Notes under the pieces: generated by a model
Seen by the model: only the letters and a program-made list of their open reading frames with translations
Databases searched by the model: none
What the model was told of the DNA's origin: nothing
Position numbers and translations under genes: made by a program
Source of the DNA: CAWCDJ01 sp963778675
GTDB taxonomy: Bacteria; Acidobacteriota; Terriglobia; Bryobacterales; Bryobacteraceae
Assembly (NCBI GenBank): GCA_963778675.1
Contig: CAVZVI010000011.1
Span: 62,001-126,000, forward strand
DNA: 64,000 nucleotides
Reading direction: 5' to 3'
Part shown: piece after piece, positions 54,020-63,495 of the stretch
How positions within the stretch are numbered: position 1 is the stretch's first letter
Layout: each line of letters starts with the position of its first letter

Positions 54020-56506
54020 ATGCCCGCTCGTTCACTGCCGTTTGTCTGCGGCGCGGCGCTCCTGCTATGGAGCGCGGCGGCCTTCGCGGCGATCACCGTC
54101 GAAGTCTCAGTAACGGATCTTACGAACCATCCGGTGGCGGGAGCCAGCCTCGAGTTAAAAGCGGGCGGAGCCGTGGTTGCCACGGCCCAGACCGACGCCG
54201 CCGGACGCGCTTCCTTCCCGGACGTGAAACCCGGGCACTACGAGCTCGGGGCTTCGAAGCAGGGCTTCGAACCGGCGCAGCAGGCTGACGTCGCGATCTC
54301 GGAAACAGGGCCCGCATCGATCGATTTCAAAATGGTGCCGGCGCTGGCGCGCCAGGAGAGCATCGAGGTGACCGGCAAGGTCGCGCCGGTGGAACAGGGA
54401 GGGTCGCCGCCGAGCGAAGTGCCGCCCGCAACAGCCAAGGAACTTCCCGGCCGTCCGGCGACCGTCGCGGATGCACTGCCGCTGGTGCCGGGCGTCGTAC
54501 GCTCTCCCAACGGGGGCCTGTCCCTTTCCGGTACGGGCGAACACCGCAGCGCCATGATCGTGAACTCGGCGGATGTGACCGACCCCGCCACCGGCCAGTT
54601 CGGCCTGACGGTTCCTATCGACAGCGTAGAGAAGCTGGACGTGTACCAGACGCCGTACCTGGCCGAGTACGGGCGGTTCACCGCGGGCGTGGTTTCGGTG
54701 GAGACCCGCCGCGGCGGAGAGAAGTGGAAGTGGGAACTCAACGACCCGTTTCCGGACTTCCGCATCCGCAGCTACCACATGCGCGGCCTCGCAGACGCCA
54801 CGCCGCGGATCAACGTGGAGGGGCCGATTATTCCCGGCAAGCTATACTTCTCGGAAGGGCTCGAATACGAGATTCGCAAGACCGAGGTATTCGAGCTGCC
54901 GTTCCCGTATAACCAGAAAAAGAAGGAAGGCGTGAATTCGTTTGCGCAGTTCGACTGGATCGCCTCCGAGAACCAGATGGTGACGGCCACCATCCACGTG
55001 GCGCCGCAGCGGCTGGAGTACGTCAACATGAACTACTTCAATCCGCTGGTCACATCTCCCAATGCCAACACCGACAATTACACGGCCACGCTGGCGGACC
55101 GGCTCACTCTCTGGGGAGGCCTGCTCGAAAACACGATTTCGGCGACCCGTTTCGACGCGCGCGTGTGGGGGCAAGGCAACCAGGACCTCACCATCGCGCC
55201 GGGCGGCAACAGCGGCAACTATTTCGCGCAGCAGAATCGCGACGCCTCGCGGGTGAGTTGGGCTCCGGTGATGAGCTTCGCCGCGGTGAACTGGCTCGGC
55301 ACTCATAATTTCAAAGCCGGCGCGGGTATGGCGGAGAGCTCGGACAATGGCGAAGTCTTCGAGCACCCCATCAACATCATGGACGGGAACAATCAACTGC
55401 TGGAGCGAATCACGTTCGCGGGCGGGCAGCCGTTCAAGGCATGGGACACCGAATACTCGATGTTCGGCCAGGATCACTGGATGGTATCACCGCGGCTGGC
55501 CCTTGACCTGGGCGTGCGCGCGGAATCACAGGCGGTGACGGAGAGCTTCCGGATCGCGCCGCGACTCGGCGTGGCCTGGAACCCATTCTCCGGTGCAGGG
55601 ACGGTGATCCGAGCCGGGTTCGGGCTGTTCTACGACCGCGTTCCGCTCAACGTCTACTCCTTCGACCACTATCCGAACCAGACCCTCACCATGTACGGCC
55701 CGAACGGCACGATTGCGGCCGGACCGTACTTCTATCAGAACGGGCTGGGAACGGTCACCGCCGACTTGCCCTTCGTCTTCCAGGAATTGAGGCCGGGCAA
55801 CTTCTCGCCGCGCAGCACCACCGGCAGCGTGCGGATCGAGCAGCCGATCACTCAGCGGCTGCGGCTGCGTGCCGGCTACATGCAGAGCGAATCGTCGGGG
55901 CTGGTGCTGCTGAATGCCGTGCCGCCGGCCGCCCCCGGCGCCAACGGCGCGTATCTCCTCTCGGGCACCGGCCACTCGCGGTATCGCCAGTTTGAGGTGA
56001 CTGCCCGTCTACGCCTGCGCGCGGATCGCCAGTTGTTCTTCTCGTATGTCCGCAGCCGTGCCCGCGGCGACCTGAACGATTTCGCGAATTACCTGGGCAG
56101 CTTCCCGGTTCCGCTTATCCGCCCCAACCAGTTCGGCAGCCTGCCGGCCGACCTGCCGAACCGGTTTCTCGCATGGGGCATATTGCAGTTGCCGAAGGGT
56201 TTCCGCATCGCGCCGATGGTGGAGTATCGCAACGGGTTTCCCTACATCGTGACGGATGCGGCGCAGCAGTACGTCGGAGTGCCCAACTCGAACCGCTTCC
56301 CTAATTTCTTCTCCATCGATGCGCGCTTCTCGAAGGATTTCAAAGTCAGTCCGAAATACACCGTCCGGCTCTCGTTGAGCACCTACAACCTGACCGACCA
56401 CTTCAACCCGGAGGCGTTTCATGGGAACATCGCGGACCCGGCATACGGCCTGTTCTTCGGGCAGCGCGGAAGATTCTACACGGGCGACTTCGATGTTCTC
56501 TTCTAA
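54020..56506 (+). CDS. TonB-dependent receptor with carboxypeptidase-regulatory-like domain
   Basis: 828 residues with a signal peptide (LPFVCGAALLLWSAAAFA). The N-terminal domain (about 24-100; VSVTDLTNHPVAGASLELKAGG ... GHYELGASKQGF) is the CarboxypepD_reg fold. A plug-like part reads RPATVADALPLVPGVVRSPNGGLSLSGTG, then a long beta-barrel with aromatic girdles, ending in FYTGDFDVLF (terminal Phe as in outer membrane proteins). No TonB box is clear. It likely imports an oligosaccharide or similar, as in Acidobacteria with many such receptors. Its stop overlaps the next gene by 14 bases. Confidence 0.85.
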   Translation: MPARSLPFVCGAALLLWSAAAFAAITVEVSVTDLTNHPVAGASLELKAGGAVVATAQTDAAGRASFPDVKPGHYELGASKQGFEPAQQADVAISETGPASIDFKMVPALARQESIEVTGKVAPVEQGGSPPSEVPPATAKELPGRPATVADALPLVPGVVRSPNGGLSLSGTGEHRSAMIVNSADVTDPATGQFGLTVPIDSVEKLDVYQTPYLAEYGRFTAGVVSVETRRGGEKWKWELNDPFPDFRIRSYHMRGLADATPRINVEGPIIPGKLYFSEGLEYEIRKTEVFELPFPYNQKKKEGVNSFAQFDWIASENQMVTATIHVAPQRLEYVNMNYFNPLVTSPNANTDNYTATLADRLTLWGGLLENTISATRFDARVWGQGNQDLTIAPGGNSGNYFAQQNRDASRVSWAPVMSFAAVNWLGTHNFKAGAGMAESSDNGEVFEHPINIMDGNNQLLERITFAGGQPFKAWDTEYSMFGQDHWMVSPRLALDLGVRAESQAVTESFRIAPRLGVAWNPFSGAGTVIRAGFGLFYDRVPLNVYSFDHYPNQTLTMYGPNGTIAAGPYFYQNGLGTVTADLPFVFQELRPGNFSPRSTTGSVRIEQPITQRLRLRAGYMQSESSGLVLLNAVPPAAPGANGAYLLSGTGHSRYRQFEVTARLRLRADRQLFFSYVRSRARGDLNDFANYLGSFPVPLIRPNQFGSLPADLPNRFLAWGILQLPKGFRIAPMVEYRNGFPYIVTDAAQQYVGVPNSNRFPNFFSIDARFSKDFKVSPKYTVRLSLSTYNLTDHFNPEAFHGNIADPAYGLFFGQRGRFYTGDFDVLF

Positions 56507-57971
56507 ACGGCAAGGGCTCCAGGACGCCGCCGTGCTGTTCCTGATCGCCTGCCTGGCCGTTCTGGTGCATGGGTATCACCTGGGTGCGGATGACGCAGCC
56601 ATCTATGTTCCCGCGGTCAAGAAGGTGGCCGACCCGGGGCTCTACCCGTTCGGATCCGAGTTCTTCCTGACGCACGCGCACCTGTCGTTGTTTTCCAACA
56701 TCGTTGGTGACACCGCAAGATTGACCAGGCTGCCGGCCGATACGGTCATTTTCCTGTGGCATTTCGCGGGCATCTTCCTGCTGCTGGCGGCTTCCCTGCA
56801 ACTGGCGCGTGCGTGCTTCGAAAGCCGCCACGCACAATGGGCCGCGGTGGCGGTCGTGGCCGGGGCGCTCAGCGTTCCGGTGGCGGGCACGGCGCTGGTG
56901 CTCATGGATCCCTATCTCACCGCGCGGTCGCTTTCCACGCCGGCGACGGTTTTTGCGATCGCCTGCTATATCACCAAGAGACGGAAGCAGGCAGCAGCCT
57001 GGCTTGTTTTGGCGGCGCTGGTCCATATCCAGATGGCTCTCTACGCCGCCGTGCTGATGGGCTGTATGGAGCTGGTAAAGAGGCCGCGCTCCGTTGCCGC
57101 TTTCGCGGCGCTGCCGTTTCTATTCCCCTTTGGCCCATCGACCGGGCCGGCCCGCGAAGCGCTGCTCTCCCGTACTTACTTCTTCCTGTTCAACTGGAAG
57201 TGGTACGAGTGGGCCGGCGTGGCGGCGCCGCTGGCAATTCTGGCGTGGCTCGCAGCGGCACGCCCGCGGGGAACGACTCCGGCATTTCGAAGCGTGGCGC
57301 GCACGCTGGTGTGGTTCGGGCTGCTGTTTACGGCCGCTGGGGTGTTGCTATCGAGCACCAGGCAGCTCGAGAATTACACGCGCCTGCAGCCCATGCGGGC
57401 TTTTCAACTGCTGTATGTCATCTTCCTGCTGCTGCTTGGAGGGTTGCTCGGGGAGTATGTGCTGAAAGCGGTCCGGTGGCGCTGGTGCTGTCTGCTGCTT
57501 CCCCTGGCCGCCGGAATGTGGATGACGCAGCGCGAAGCGTATCCTGCCAGCCCGCATGTGGAATGGCCGGGAGTCGCTTACCACAACGATTGGGATGAAG
57601 CCTTCCTGTGGATCCGCGCCAATACCCCGAAGAACGCGGTGTTTGCGCTCGATCCGGACTACATGTTGAGTCCCGGAGAAGACGAGCACGGGTTCCGCGC
57701 GGTCGCGGAGCGGAGCGTCCTGGCCGACGACGTGAAAGACAGCGGCGCGGTATCGCTGTTCCCGCAATTGGCCGAAAGCTGGAAGCGCGAGTCCGGAGCG
57801 CAGCGCGGCTGGGCCCACTTCGGACCAATGGACTTCCGGAAGCTGGCAGCGGAGTATCCGGTGACTTGGGTCCTGGTGCGAAGCCCGGGTCCCGCGGAAC
57901 TTCACTGCCCGTATCGGAACCGGGGACTTGCGGTCTGTGAAGTCGCTGCGTTATCTGCGCATTTGCGGTGA
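56493..57971 (+). CDS. Polytopic membrane protein of unknown function
   Basis: 492 residues from ATG 56493, inside the 3' end of the receptor gene. About ten hydrophobic spans are visible (e.g. AAVLFLIACLAVLVHGY, IFLLLAASLQLA, LFNWKWYEWAGVAAPLAIL, LLYVIFLLLLGGLLGE), ending in a soluble tail of about 120 residues with WIRANTPKNAVFALDP and LAAEYPVTWVLV. That tail resembles the periplasmic domain of some glycosyltransferase-like membrane proteins (DUF6798-type), but no catalytic motif is clear. It probably handles a lipid-linked or surface component. Low certainty on role. Confidence 0.6.
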   Translation: MFSSKRQGLQDAAVLFLIACLAVLVHGYHLGADDAAIYVPAVKKVADPGLYPFGSEFFLTHAHLSLFSNIVGDTARLTRLPADTVIFLWHFAGIFLLLAASLQLARACFESRHAQWAAVAVVAGALSVPVAGTALVLMDPYLTARSLSTPATVFAIACYITKRRKQAAAWLVLAALVHIQMALYAAVLMGCMELVKRPRSVAAFAALPFLFPFGPSTGPAREALLSRTYFFLFNWKWYEWAGVAAPLAILAWLAAARPRGTTPAFRSVARTLVWFGLLFTAAGVLLSSTRQLENYTRLQPMRAFQLLYVIFLLLLGGLLGEYVLKAVRWRWCCLLLPLAAGMWMTQREAYPASPHVEWPGVAYHNDWDEAFLWIRANTPKNAVFALDPDYMLSPGEDEHGFRAVAERSVLADDVKDSGAVSLFPQLAESWKRESGAQRGWAHFGPMDFRKLAAEYPVTWVLVRSPGPAELHCPYRNRGLAVCEVAALSAHLR

Positions 57972-58037
57972 CGTGCGCACGGAATAGAACGCACATTCTT
58001 GGCGAACGGATCCGAAGCCCGACAGTGTGACGGCCGT

Positions 58038-58043
58038 TATACT
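58038..58043 (+). promoter_or_regulatory. Candidate -10 (TATACT) before the P-type ATPase, leaderless
   Basis: TATACT is followed by TGGGGC and then the ATG at 58050, a six-base distance as at hicB and moxR. Transcription would begin at about the ATG itself. No -35 match is clear. Confidence 0.4.
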
Positions 58044-58049
58044 TGGGGC

Positions 58050-60530
58050 ATGGGCTCCAGTACGGCATCCGCTCCGCCCTCGGATCTGGAAAAGCTGTCA
58101 TCCGCCGAGTTATTTTCCCGCCTAGGCACGACTTCCGCCGGCCTCAGCAGCGCTGAGGCCAAACAACGTCTCATCAAGTACGGGCCCAACGCCCTGATCG
58201 AGAAAAAAGTCAATCCCCTGTTGAAGCTGCTGGCCTACTTCTGGGGCCCGATCGCGTGGATGATCGAAGCAGCGGCGATTCTGTCGGCACTGGTTCGCCA
58301 CTGGGAAGACCTGACGATCATCCTGGTGCTGCTCGCCGGTAACGCGGTCGTGGGCTTCTGGGAGGAATACCAGGCCGGCAACGCCATCGCGGCGCTCAAG
58401 GCACGGCTGGCGCTTCAGGCGCGAGTCAAGCGGGACGGCGTGTGGGCGGCCATCGCGGCGCCCGAACTGGTCCCCGGCGATGTGGTGCGTTTTCGCCTGG
58501 GGGATATCGTACCGGCCGACGCGAAACTGATCGGCGGCGGGCCGGTAGAGGTCGATCAATCCGCCCTCACCGGCGAATCCCTTCCAGTCGAGCGCGAGGC
58601 CGGCGGCGCGGTCTATTCGGGGTCGGTCATCAAGCAGGGCGAGGCTGACGCTTTGGTGTACGGCACCGGCGGCAATACTTTTTTCGGCCGGACGGCGAGC
58701 CTGGTAGAGACTGCCCATACGGTGAGCCACTTCCAGCGGGCCGTGCTGAAGATCGGCGATTTTCTGATCGTGATTGCGATCGCCCTGGTGCTGCTCATTC
58801 TGATCGTGGCCCTGTTCCGCGGCGACCGGATGAGTATGACCCTGGAATTCGCCCTGGTTCTCACGGTCGCAGCCATTCCGGTGGCGATGCCCGCGGTGCT
58901 CTCGGTCACGATGGCGGTGGGTGCGCGGGCGCTGGCGGCCAAACAGGCGATCGTCGCCCGCCTGGCCGCCATTGAGGAATTAGCCGGCATGGACGTGCTC
59001 TGCTCGGATAAGACCGGAACGCTGACCGAGAACAAGCTCACTTTGGGCGAGCCGTTCGCGCTCGGCTCGAACGATGCGGCCGAGGTGATCCGCTGCGCCG
59101 CGCTGGCTTCGCGCCCGGAAAACGCCGACGCCATCGACCTCGCGGTCCTCGGCGGTCTTCCCTCCTCCGTGTCGCTAAAGGAGCTCGAGGTCGAGGATTT
59201 CCAGCCTTTCGATGCCGTGCGCAAGCGCACCGAAGCCACAGTGCGCGGACCGGACGGCAAAGTGTTTCGCGTGGCGAAGGGCGCGCCGCAGGTGATTCTG
59301 GCGATGACCGCGAACCCGCAGGAAATCACCGCTCAGGTGAATGACGCGGTGAACGGGTTCGCCAAACGTGGCTTTCGCTCGTTGGGAGTGGCGCGCGCCG
59401 ACGGTGACGGTCCGTGGCGCATGTTGGGTGTGCTTCCGCTCTACGACCCCCCGCGCAGCGATTCCAAAGAGACCATCGCCACGGCCCGCAAAATGGGTGT
59501 CGCGGTCAAGATGGTCACCGGAGACCAGGTCGCCATCGCAAAGGAGATCGCCGCGCAACTGGACCTGGGCACGGACATTCTGGAAGCCGACGTTCTCGAC
59601 AAGGCCGCCCACTCGCAGACCGGGCAACTGGCCGAGCAGATCGAGCGCGCCGACGGCTTCGCGCAGGTCTTTCCGGAACACAAATTTCACATTGTCGAAA
59701 CGCTGCAAAGCCGCGGCCATATCGTGGGAATGACCGGGGACGGAGTGAACGACGCGCCCGCGCTGAAGAAGGCCGACGTCGGGATCGCCGTAACCGGCGC
59801 CACCGACGCGGCACGCGCCGCGGCGGCGATCGTGCTGCTGGCTCCCGGCCTGAGCGTCATCATCGATGCCATCAAGGAGAGCCGGAAGATCTTTCAGCGC
59901 ATGAACAGCTATGCCATTTACCGGATCGCCGAAACCATCCGGCTGCTGGCGTTCATGACCCTCTCGATCCTGGTTTTCAACTTCTACCCGGTCACGGCCG
60001 CGATGATCGTCCTGCTGGCGCTGTTGAACGACGGCCCGATTCTGGCGATCGCCTACGACCGCGTGCGCTATTCGGATAAACCGGAAAAGTGGAATATGGG
60101 TCTGGTGTTGGGGATCTCCTCCGTGCTGGGAATTGCGGGAGTCATTGCGTCATTCGGTCTCTTCTATCTGGCAGAGAGGGTCTTTCATCTTTCGCGGGAC
60201 GTGGTGCAGACGTTCATTTTCCTCAAACTGGCAGTGGCCGGACACCTGACCATTTTCCTGACCCGTACGCGAGGTCCATTCTGGTCCACCAAGCCTGCCC
60301 CGATCCTGTTGTGGAGCGCGATCGCGACCAAGGTTCTGGCCACTCTGGCGGCCGTTTATGGCTTCCTGATGACGCCCATCGCCTGGAAATGGGCGCTGCT
60401 CATCTGGGGGTACGCGCTGGTCTGGTTCCTGGTGAATGACTGGCTGAAGTTGAAAGCCTATAAGATTTTCGATACCAAGCATCCCGGATTGATGGTCCGG
60501 CTTCACCGCTGGAGGGCGGCCGCCGCATAA
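58050..60530 (+). CDS. Plasma-membrane-type H+-transporting P-type ATPase
   Basis: 826 residues from ATG 58050. P-type motifs: TGES (174-177), phosphorylation Asp320 in CSDKTGTLTEN, and MTGDGVNDAPALKKADVGIA with TDAARAAAAIVL. The order of spans and lack of a C-terminal regulatory tail fit the P3A proton pumps also seen in plants, fungi and some bacteria. It expels protons at the cost of ATP. It directly precedes glgP (zero bases between stop and ATG), so pump and glycogen phosphorolysis are likely co-expressed. Confidence 0.92.
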   Translation: MGSSTASAPPSDLEKLSSAELFSRLGTTSAGLSSAEAKQRLIKYGPNALIEKKVNPLLKLLAYFWGPIAWMIEAAAILSALVRHWEDLTIILVLLAGNAVVGFWEEYQAGNAIAALKARLALQARVKRDGVWAAIAAPELVPGDVVRFRLGDIVPADAKLIGGGPVEVDQSALTGESLPVEREAGGAVYSGSVIKQGEADALVYGTGGNTFFGRTASLVETAHTVSHFQRAVLKIGDFLIVIAIALVLLILIVALFRGDRMSMTLEFALVLTVAAIPVAMPAVLSVTMAVGARALAAKQAIVARLAAIEELAGMDVLCSDKTGTLTENKLTLGEPFALGSNDAAEVIRCAALASRPENADAIDLAVLGGLPSSVSLKELEVEDFQPFDAVRKRTEATVRGPDGKVFRVAKGAPQVILAMTANPQEITAQVNDAVNGFAKRGFRSLGVARADGDGPWRMLGVLPLYDPPRSDSKETIATARKMGVAVKMVTGDQVAIAKEIAAQLDLGTDILEADVLDKAAHSQTGQLAEQIERADGFAQVFPEHKFHIVETLQSRGHIVGMTGDGVNDAPALKKADVGIAVTGATDAARAAAAIVLLAPGLSVIIDAIKESRKIFQRMNSYAIYRIAETIRLLAFMTLSILVFNFYPVTAAMIVLLALLNDGPILAIAYDRVRYSDKPEKWNMGLVLGISSVLGIAGVIASFGLFYLAERVFHLSRDVVQTFIFLKLAVAGHLTIFLTRTRGPFWSTKPAPILLWSAIATKVLATLAAVYGFLMTPIAWKWALLIWGYALVWFLVNDWLKLKAYKIFDTKHPGLMVRLHRWRAAAA

Positions 60531-63059
60531 ATGAGTACCCCGACATACACCCGCCGTGCACCAGAAACGAGTGCCAGGGACCCGCTTACGGAACTGGCTC
60601 TGGATCTCCGCTGCTCCTGGAACCACGCGGCCGACCAGTTGTGGGCGCGGCTGGAGCCGGAGCTTTGGGAGCTGACACACAATCCCTGGGTCGTGCTGCA
60701 GACGACGTCCCGCAAGAAGCTCGAGAGTGCTCTGGCCGATCCGGACTTCCGCTCCAGAATGGAGAGGGTGTTGCAGGAGAAGCGGGAAGTGGAGGATGGA
60801 TCGGCGTGGTTCCAGCAGGAGCACGCCGGCGCGCCCCTTACCGCAGCCGCCTACTTCAGCATGGAGTTTATGCTGAGCGAGGCGCTGCCGATCTACTCGG
60901 GCGGCCTGGGCAACGTAGCGGGCGACCAGCTCAAGGCCGCGAGCGATCTGGGCGTGCCGGTCGCGGCGGTGGGGCTGCTCTACCAGCAAGGCTACTTCCG
61001 GCAGATGATCGATGCGCACGGGTCGCAGCACGCGCTGTATCCGTTCAACGATCCGGGCCAGCTTCCCATCACGCCGCTGCGCGACGAGCACGGCGAATGG
61101 CTGCGGCTGCCGGTGATCCTTCCCGGCTTCCAGCTGTGGATCCGCACGTGGCAGGCACAGGTCGGGCGCCGGCGGCTTTACCTTCTCGACGCCAACGATC
61201 CGGCCAACCTGGCCGAATACCGCGGCATCACCAGCGAGCTCTACGGCGGCGGCCCGGAGCTGCGGCTCATGCAGGAACTGGTCCTGGGCATCGGCGGGTG
61301 GCGGCTCTTGCGCACGCTCGGCATGCGGCCGGAAGTATGTCACCTGAACGAAGGCCACGCAGCGTTCGCCGTGCTGGAGCGGGCCCACGGCCACATGCAG
61401 GATTCGGGGCAGCCGTTCGCCGTGGCACTCGAGATCACGCGGGCCGGAAACCTGTTCACCACGCACACCCCCGTAGAAGCGGGCTTCGACCGCTTCGCGC
61501 CGGAGCTGATTGAGAAGTACCTGAAGTTCTACGCGGAGGAACGCCTGCGGATTTCGCTGGAGGATCTGATGGCGCTCGGCAGACGCAATCCCGCGGACCG
61601 CACCGAGCCGTTCAACATGGCCTATCTGGCCATGCGCGGCAGCGGCGCGGTCAACGGCGTGAGCCGTCTTCACGGCGAAGTGAGCCGGCGGATCTTTCAG
61701 CCGCTGTTCGCGCGGTGGCCCCGGCAGGAGGTGCCGGTCGGCCACGTGACCAACGGGGTTCACACGCCGACCTGGGACTCCGCTGCCGCCGACCAACTGT
61801 GGACCGCGGCCTGCGGAAAAGAGCGGTGGAACGGCAGCCTGAAAGGCGTGGAGGATACATTGCGCGCCGTGGCCGACGTGCACCTCTGGGAGATGCGCGG
61901 CCAGGCCCGCCTCGAACTGGTGGAGTATGCACGCAAACGCCTGGCGCGCCAACTGGCAACGCAGGGCGCGGCTCCTCACGAACTCGCCGCGGCGGCGCGC
62001 GCCCTCGACCCCAACACCCTGACCCTGGGATTCGCACGCCGCTTTGCCGTGTACAAGCGGCCCGACCTTCTGCTGCGCGACGGCGAGCGGCTGGTCCGCA
62101 TCCTCAGCAACCGCGACCTGCCGGTGCAGCTACTCGTAGCCGGCAAGGCCCATCCCCAGGACACCGCCGGGCAGGCCATGATTCGCGAATGGAATGAGTT
62201 TGTCCGCCGTCCGGACGTGTGGGGCCGGGCAGTCTTTCTGGCGGATTACGACACCCTCCTGGCGTCGCACCTGGTGGAAGGCGTGGACGTGTGGATCAAC
62301 ACGCCGCGTCGGCCGTGGGAGGCCAGCGGAACCAGCGGCATGAAGACCCTGGTCAACGGAGGGCTCAACCTCTCCGAACTCGACGGCTGGTGGGCAGAAG
62401 CCTACGCGCCTGAAGTGGGATGGAGCCTCGGGGACGGGCAGGAGCACGGCGACGACCCGGCGTGGGACGCGGCCGAAGCCGAAGCGCTCTACGAGTTGCT
62501 GGAGCGCGAGGTGGCGCCGGAATTCTACCGCCGCGATGCACGCGGCATTCCCACCGCCTGGGTGGCGCGGATGCGCGAAAGCATGGCGCGGCTGACGCCG
62601 GAATTTTCAGCCAACCGCGCGGTACGCGAGTACACCGAGAACTATTACCTGCGGGCGGCGGCGGCTTTCCGGGACCGGGCCGCGAACGAAGGCGCGCTCG
62701 GCAAGGACCTGGTCCGCTGGCGCGACGAACTGGCGCAACACTGGGACGCCCTGCGATTCGGCCCGGTGAAGGCGGAGGCGCAGGACGGCGGCCTGGCCTT
62801 CGAGGCACAGGTTTACCTGGACGACCTCAACCCGGACAGCGTACTCGTCGAATTGTATGCCGAAGGCCGCAATGGGGAGGAGGCCATCCGGCTTCCGATG
62901 GAGCGTGGGCCGGAACTGGTCGGATCGGTGCGCGGCTACCTCTATACCGCGCGGGTGGCGGCCGACCGGCCTGCCGCCGATTACACGCCGCGCATCATCC
63001 CCTCCCACCCGGGGGCGTTCGTGCCGCTCGAGGCGGACGAGATCTTGTGGCAGCGCTGA
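60531..63059 (+). CDS. glgP: Alpha-glucan (glycogen/maltodextrin) phosphorylase
   Basis: 842 residues. The bacterial short-form phosphorylase: N-terminal ALDLRCSWNHAADQLWARLEPELW, then AYFSMEFMLSEALPIYSGGLGNVAGDQLKAASDLG, and PLP Lys near residue 605 in RPWEASGTSGMKTLVNGG. It releases glucose-1-phosphate from alpha-1,4-glucans. The last 65 bases overlap, in convergent orientation, the hydrogenase protease gene. Adjacent to the proton pump it suggests glycogen use when energy is limited. Confidence 0.93.
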   Translation: MSTPTYTRRAPETSARDPLTELALDLRCSWNHAADQLWARLEPELWELTHNPWVVLQTTSRKKLESALADPDFRSRMERVLQEKREVEDGSAWFQQEHAGAPLTAAAYFSMEFMLSEALPIYSGGLGNVAGDQLKAASDLGVPVAAVGLLYQQGYFRQMIDAHGSQHALYPFNDPGQLPITPLRDEHGEWLRLPVILPGFQLWIRTWQAQVGRRRLYLLDANDPANLAEYRGITSELYGGGPELRLMQELVLGIGGWRLLRTLGMRPEVCHLNEGHAAFAVLERAHGHMQDSGQPFAVALEITRAGNLFTTHTPVEAGFDRFAPELIEKYLKFYAEERLRISLEDLMALGRRNPADRTEPFNMAYLAMRGSGAVNGVSRLHGEVSRRIFQPLFARWPRQEVPVGHVTNGVHTPTWDSAAADQLWTAACGKERWNGSLKGVEDTLRAVADVHLWEMRGQARLELVEYARKRLARQLATQGAAPHELAAAARALDPNTLTLGFARRFAVYKRPDLLLRDGERLVRILSNRDLPVQLLVAGKAHPQDTAGQAMIREWNEFVRRPDVWGRAVFLADYDTLLASHLVEGVDVWINTPRRPWEASGTSGMKTLVNGGLNLSELDGWWAEAYAPEVGWSLGDGQEHGDDPAWDAAEAEALYELLEREVAPEFYRRDARGIPTAWVARMRESMARLTPEFSANRAVREYTENYYLRAAAAFRDRAANEGALGKDLVRWRDELAQHWDALRFGPVKAEAQDGGLAFEAQVYLDDLNPDSVLVELYAEGRNGEEAIRLPMERGPELVGSVRGYLYTARVAADRPAADYTPRIIPSHPGAFVPLEADEILWQR

Positions 63060-63492
63060 AAACGCGCCGCACCACCCGCGGCAGGGCGCTGCGGACCGCC
63101 GTTGAGACGCCGCTGCCGGGCGTGAAGTTCCGCGACTCAATGCCATAGACGACCAGGCGCTTGGGAAGGCGCTTCAGGGCACGAGCCAGTTCGATGGTTT
63201 CGCCCGCTCCGAACGCGTGCGTGGACTGCCGCCACGCGGTGTATGGCGGATTCCTGGACGTCGCATCGAAGCGGTGGATCGTGCCCGGGCGGCCTCCGCT
63301 CCGCACCGCGTCGATAAGGAACACGACGTCACGGACGTCCCAGAGTTCCAGCAGCGCCGCCCCGTCGCCCTGGTGTTCCCACACCGCAAAGCGGCCGCGG
63401 CTGCGGCGGCGCAGTTCCCGAGCAGCCAGCAGGCCGGCGGCGTCGTCGCCGCGGCAGTCGTTCCCCAATCCGATGATCAGAACGGGTCGCAT
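62995..63492 (-). CDS. [NiFe]-hydrogenase maturation protease
   Basis: 165 residues. Signature LIIGLGNDCRGDDAAGLLAAREL (usual form GxGNxxxxDDxxG), DAVRSGGRPGTIHRF and VVYGIESRNFTPGSGVSTAV as in HyaD/HoxW peptidases that trim the large subunit after Ni insertion. The acidic metal ligand Asp is in RGDDAAG. The C-terminal about 35 residues run into the glgP 3' end on the other strand. It lies 3 bases downstream of the large-subunit gene on the minus strand. Confidence 0.9.
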   Translation of the reverse strand: MRPVLIIGLGNDCRGDDAAGLLAARELRRRSRGRFAVWEHQGDGAALLELWDVRDVVFLIDAVRSGGRPGTIHRFDATSRNPPYTAWRQSTHAFGAGETIELARALKRLPKRLVVYGIESRNFTPGSGVSTAVRSALPRVVRRVFSAATRSRPPRAARTPPGGRG

Positions 63493-63495
63493 GGG

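Noticed and set aside
60150..61979. 609-codon minus-strand frame under the ATPase and glgP genes
   Set aside because: Shadow of two strong plus-strand enzymes; low-complexity and no motif.
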